A stretch of DNA of 64,000 nt. It comes from Enterococcus sp. DIV0212c (GTDB taxonomy: Bacteria; Bacillota; Bacilli; Lactobacillales; Enterococcaceae). The stretch spans positions 62,001 through 126,000 of the forward strand of contig NZ_JAFREN010000002.1 in the NCBI RefSeq assembly GCF_017377505.1. The letters are read 5' to 3'. Under the pieces are notes generated by a model. The model saw nothing but the letters and a program-made list of their open reading frames with translations, was not told the origin of the DNA and did no database searches. Position 1 is the stretch's first letter. Each line of letters begins with the position of its first letter. The position numbers and the translations under genes are program-made. Of the stretch, positions 62,837 through 64,000 are shown in pieces.

Positions 62837-63172
62837 TTATGTTAGTACTTCATATTCAGCTATTGTACTTGAAATAATTCCTGGTCGTTTCTTTTCTATA
62901 TCTGTTTCCTGTTTTGGTGCTTTTCGTTGGTGCATTTGTTTAAATGATTGACTTTGTACCCAATTTTTTTGGTGTTCTTTTGAAGTCCATCGACTTAAAA
63001 CCACCAATTCAGTGATCTCAGGATCATTTGGTAAAGTGCGGTGCATTAATTGAAAATTTAAGAAACCATCAACTGCTTCCATACTTTCTTTGGTATGACC
63101 TGCTGTAAACTGTTGAATGATTCTTTGTGAATGAGCGGTTTCTGTTTGGATCGTATTCGTTACAATATACAT
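62837..63172 (-). CDS. Antibiotic-biosynthesis-monooxygenase-fold protein (IsdG/HmoB-like)
   Basis: A 111-aa protein starting at the ATG at 63172 after GGAGGGAAG. It has the dimeric ABM ferredoxin-like pattern 'MYIVTNTIQ...FTAGHTKESMEAVDGFLNFQLMHRT...ELVVLSRWTSKEHQKNWVQSQSFKQMHQ'. Family members include heme-degrading monooxygenases (IsdG/HmoB); a conserved His-Trp arrangement is suggestive ('WTSKEHQKNW'), but heme binding is not shown. It follows an ECF-type transporter gene by 13 bases, so it may act on what that transporter imports. Confidence 0.72.
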   Translation of the reverse strand: MYIVTNTIQTETAHSQRIIQQFTAGHTKESMEAVDGFLNFQLMHRTLPNDPEITELVVLSRWTSKEHQKNWVQSQSFKQMHQRKAPKQETDIEKKRPGIISSTIAEYEVLT

Positions 63173-63185
63173 ATACTTCCCTCCA

Positions 63186-64000
63186 TTAGTGATTGATAGT
63201 TGTTTCGATAAAACAATCTTCAATGATTTTTCCTTGATCGAAATGAATTACTCTCTGACAAGTACGGCTTAGAAATTCTTTATCATGTGTGATTACAAGA
63301 ACTAAGATATTTTCTTGATGCAGCCAGCGAATTGTATTACTAACTTCTTCCATATGCAATAAATCCAATCCACTTGTCGGTTCATCAAAAATAATGATTT
63401 TTTTACCTGATAATAACGCACTAGCAATTGCTACTCGTTGTTTTTCTCCACCTGACAAAGTTTGTGGGTGACGTTGTAACAAGGGCTCTAGATTGAGCAT
63501 TTGGACAATTTTATCATATTCATTCGTATTTTTTGCATTCAAGCTAATCTCTTTTTCTACAGTTTCAAAAAATAACTGAAGATTAACATCCTGCATTACA
63601 ACAAAACTTTCTTTGATCAATTGTTTTGATGTCATCAGTTGTTGATTTAATTTAATCACACCTTGGCTAGGTTTGATCAATCCCGATAAAAGTTTTGAGA
63701 ATGTAGATTTCCCAGCGCCATTGTGACCGATGATTCCAGTGATGTGGTCACTCGTTAAGCTGAGTGAAGGAATCTTCAACACAGAAAGTTGCTTACGATA
63801 ATGAAAATCAAGCTCTTCACAAGAAAGAACTAGTTTTTCTAAACCCTTTTCTTGACCACTTGTTTTTGTAAATGTTGTTTGTTCGAGTGATCTCAAACCC
63901 ATTGCTTGGATTTCTCTTGGTGTTTTTTCTCTCATTTCTTTGCTTGTATAGCTTTCGACAATTGTTCCTTCGTCCATAACTAAATAACGATCTGCAAGAT
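63186..64000 (-). CDS. ECF-type ABC transporter ATPase, C-terminal half, partial
   Basis: The frame is open to the window edge on the minus strand, so the start lies beyond 64000. The visible part starts in the linker after a first ATPase domain ('RYLVMDEGTIVESYTSKEMREKTPREIQAMGLRSL'). It then contains a complete second ATPase domain with Walker A 'GHNGAGKST', signature 'LSGGEKQRVAIASAL', Walker B 'IIIFDEPTSGLD' and the H-loop 'VITHD'. Double-ATPase subunits of this kind (YkoD/CbiO-like) power ECF vitamin or metal importers. Substrate not visible. Confidence 0.85.
   Translation of the reverse strand, partial: LADRYLVMDEGTIVESYTSKEMREKTPREIQAMGLRSLEQTTFTKTSGQEKGLEKLVLSCEELDFHYRKQLSVLKIPSLSLTSDHITGIIGHNGAGKSTFSKLLSGLIKPSQGVIKLNQQLMTSKQLIKESFVVMQDVNLQLFFETVEKEISLNAKNTNEYDKIVQMLNLEPLLQRHPQTLSGGEKQRVAIASALLSGKKIIIFDEPTSGLDLLHMEEVSNTIRWLHQENILVLVITHDKEFLSRTCQRVIHFDQGKIIEDCFIETTINH

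Noticed and set aside
1..64000. tRNA genes, rRNA, prophage, IS elements or a replication origin
   Set aside because: No transposase, integrase, phage structural gene, rRNA or convincing tRNA cloverleaf was seen, although tRNA detection by eye is limited.

Overview
The window looks like a chromosomal segment of an Enterococcus species. It is AT-rich and low-GC Gram-positive, uses TTG/GTG starts behind strong AGGAGG sites, and carries an arcA-arcB-arcC-arcR-arcD-argR arginine deiminase block of the kind I know from E. faecalis. It also has a small-type SRP RNA next to tadA, a CtsR-controlled clpB and a dnaB-dnaI-nrdR block. No species name can be given from sequence alone.

Layout. 0-2.4 kb: the end of an SPFH/zinc-ribbon gene with two partners resembling Bacillus ydjI/ydjG/ydjH. 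2.7-11.3 kb: housekeeping and surface genes (lipoprotein, SRP RNA, tadA, PucR-like regulator, YugP-type protease, YxeA-like protein, nucleoid-associated protein, a lone trehalose PTS gene with a TreR-type operator, a KtrB/TrkH potassium channel). 11.3-12.7 kb: a gene-poor stretch around cspA with two near-identical small RNAs, a third related hairpin RNA and a decayed reading frame. 12.7-19.1 kb: the arginine deiminase operon, interrupted before arcB by three tandem copies of a structured repeat. 19.6-26.9 kb: a secondary-metabolite and toxin island between arcA and lepA. 27.2-36.4 kb: lepA, an Eis-like acetyltransferase group, ohr/ohrR and clpB. 36.6-47.2 kb: dnaI-dnaB-nrdR, a two-gene hyaluronan-synthase-like polysaccharide cassette between its own terminators, then coaE-mutM-polA. 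47.5-56.2 kb: aldo/keto reductase, Mga-like regulator, CopB-type ATPase, unknown genes, an M23 peptidase and a UspA protein. 56.3-62.5 kb: an alpha-mannoside operon (GH38, PTS EIIC, RpiR, GH125). 62.8-64 kb: a monooxygenase-fold protein and a cut-off ECF-type ABC ATPase.

The most notable system is the 19.6-26.9 kb island. One strand encodes a secreted ETX/MTX2-type pore-forming toxin, a thioredoxin-like lipoprotein and a class III lanthipeptide synthetase (lyase, kinase and zinc-ligand-free cyclase). The same strand continues with two 33-34 residue precursor peptides with identical MAKEILALQ leaders and SxxSCLTCxC ends, and a secreted metallophosphoesterase with a lectin-like N-terminus. A divergent membrane-anchored LuxR-type regulator faces the operon across a promoter with GTTTAG boxes spaced exactly 10 bp apart. 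No exporter or leader protease is present nearby.

Second in interest are two RNA families. One is a ~120-bp repeat, three copies before arcB and two before clpB, whose stems are preserved by compensating changes and which ends exactly at the ribosome binding site. The other is the pair of ~90-nt RNAs after cspA, with two hairpins flanking an anti-Shine-Dalgarno linker, an architecture like the streptococcal csRNAs.
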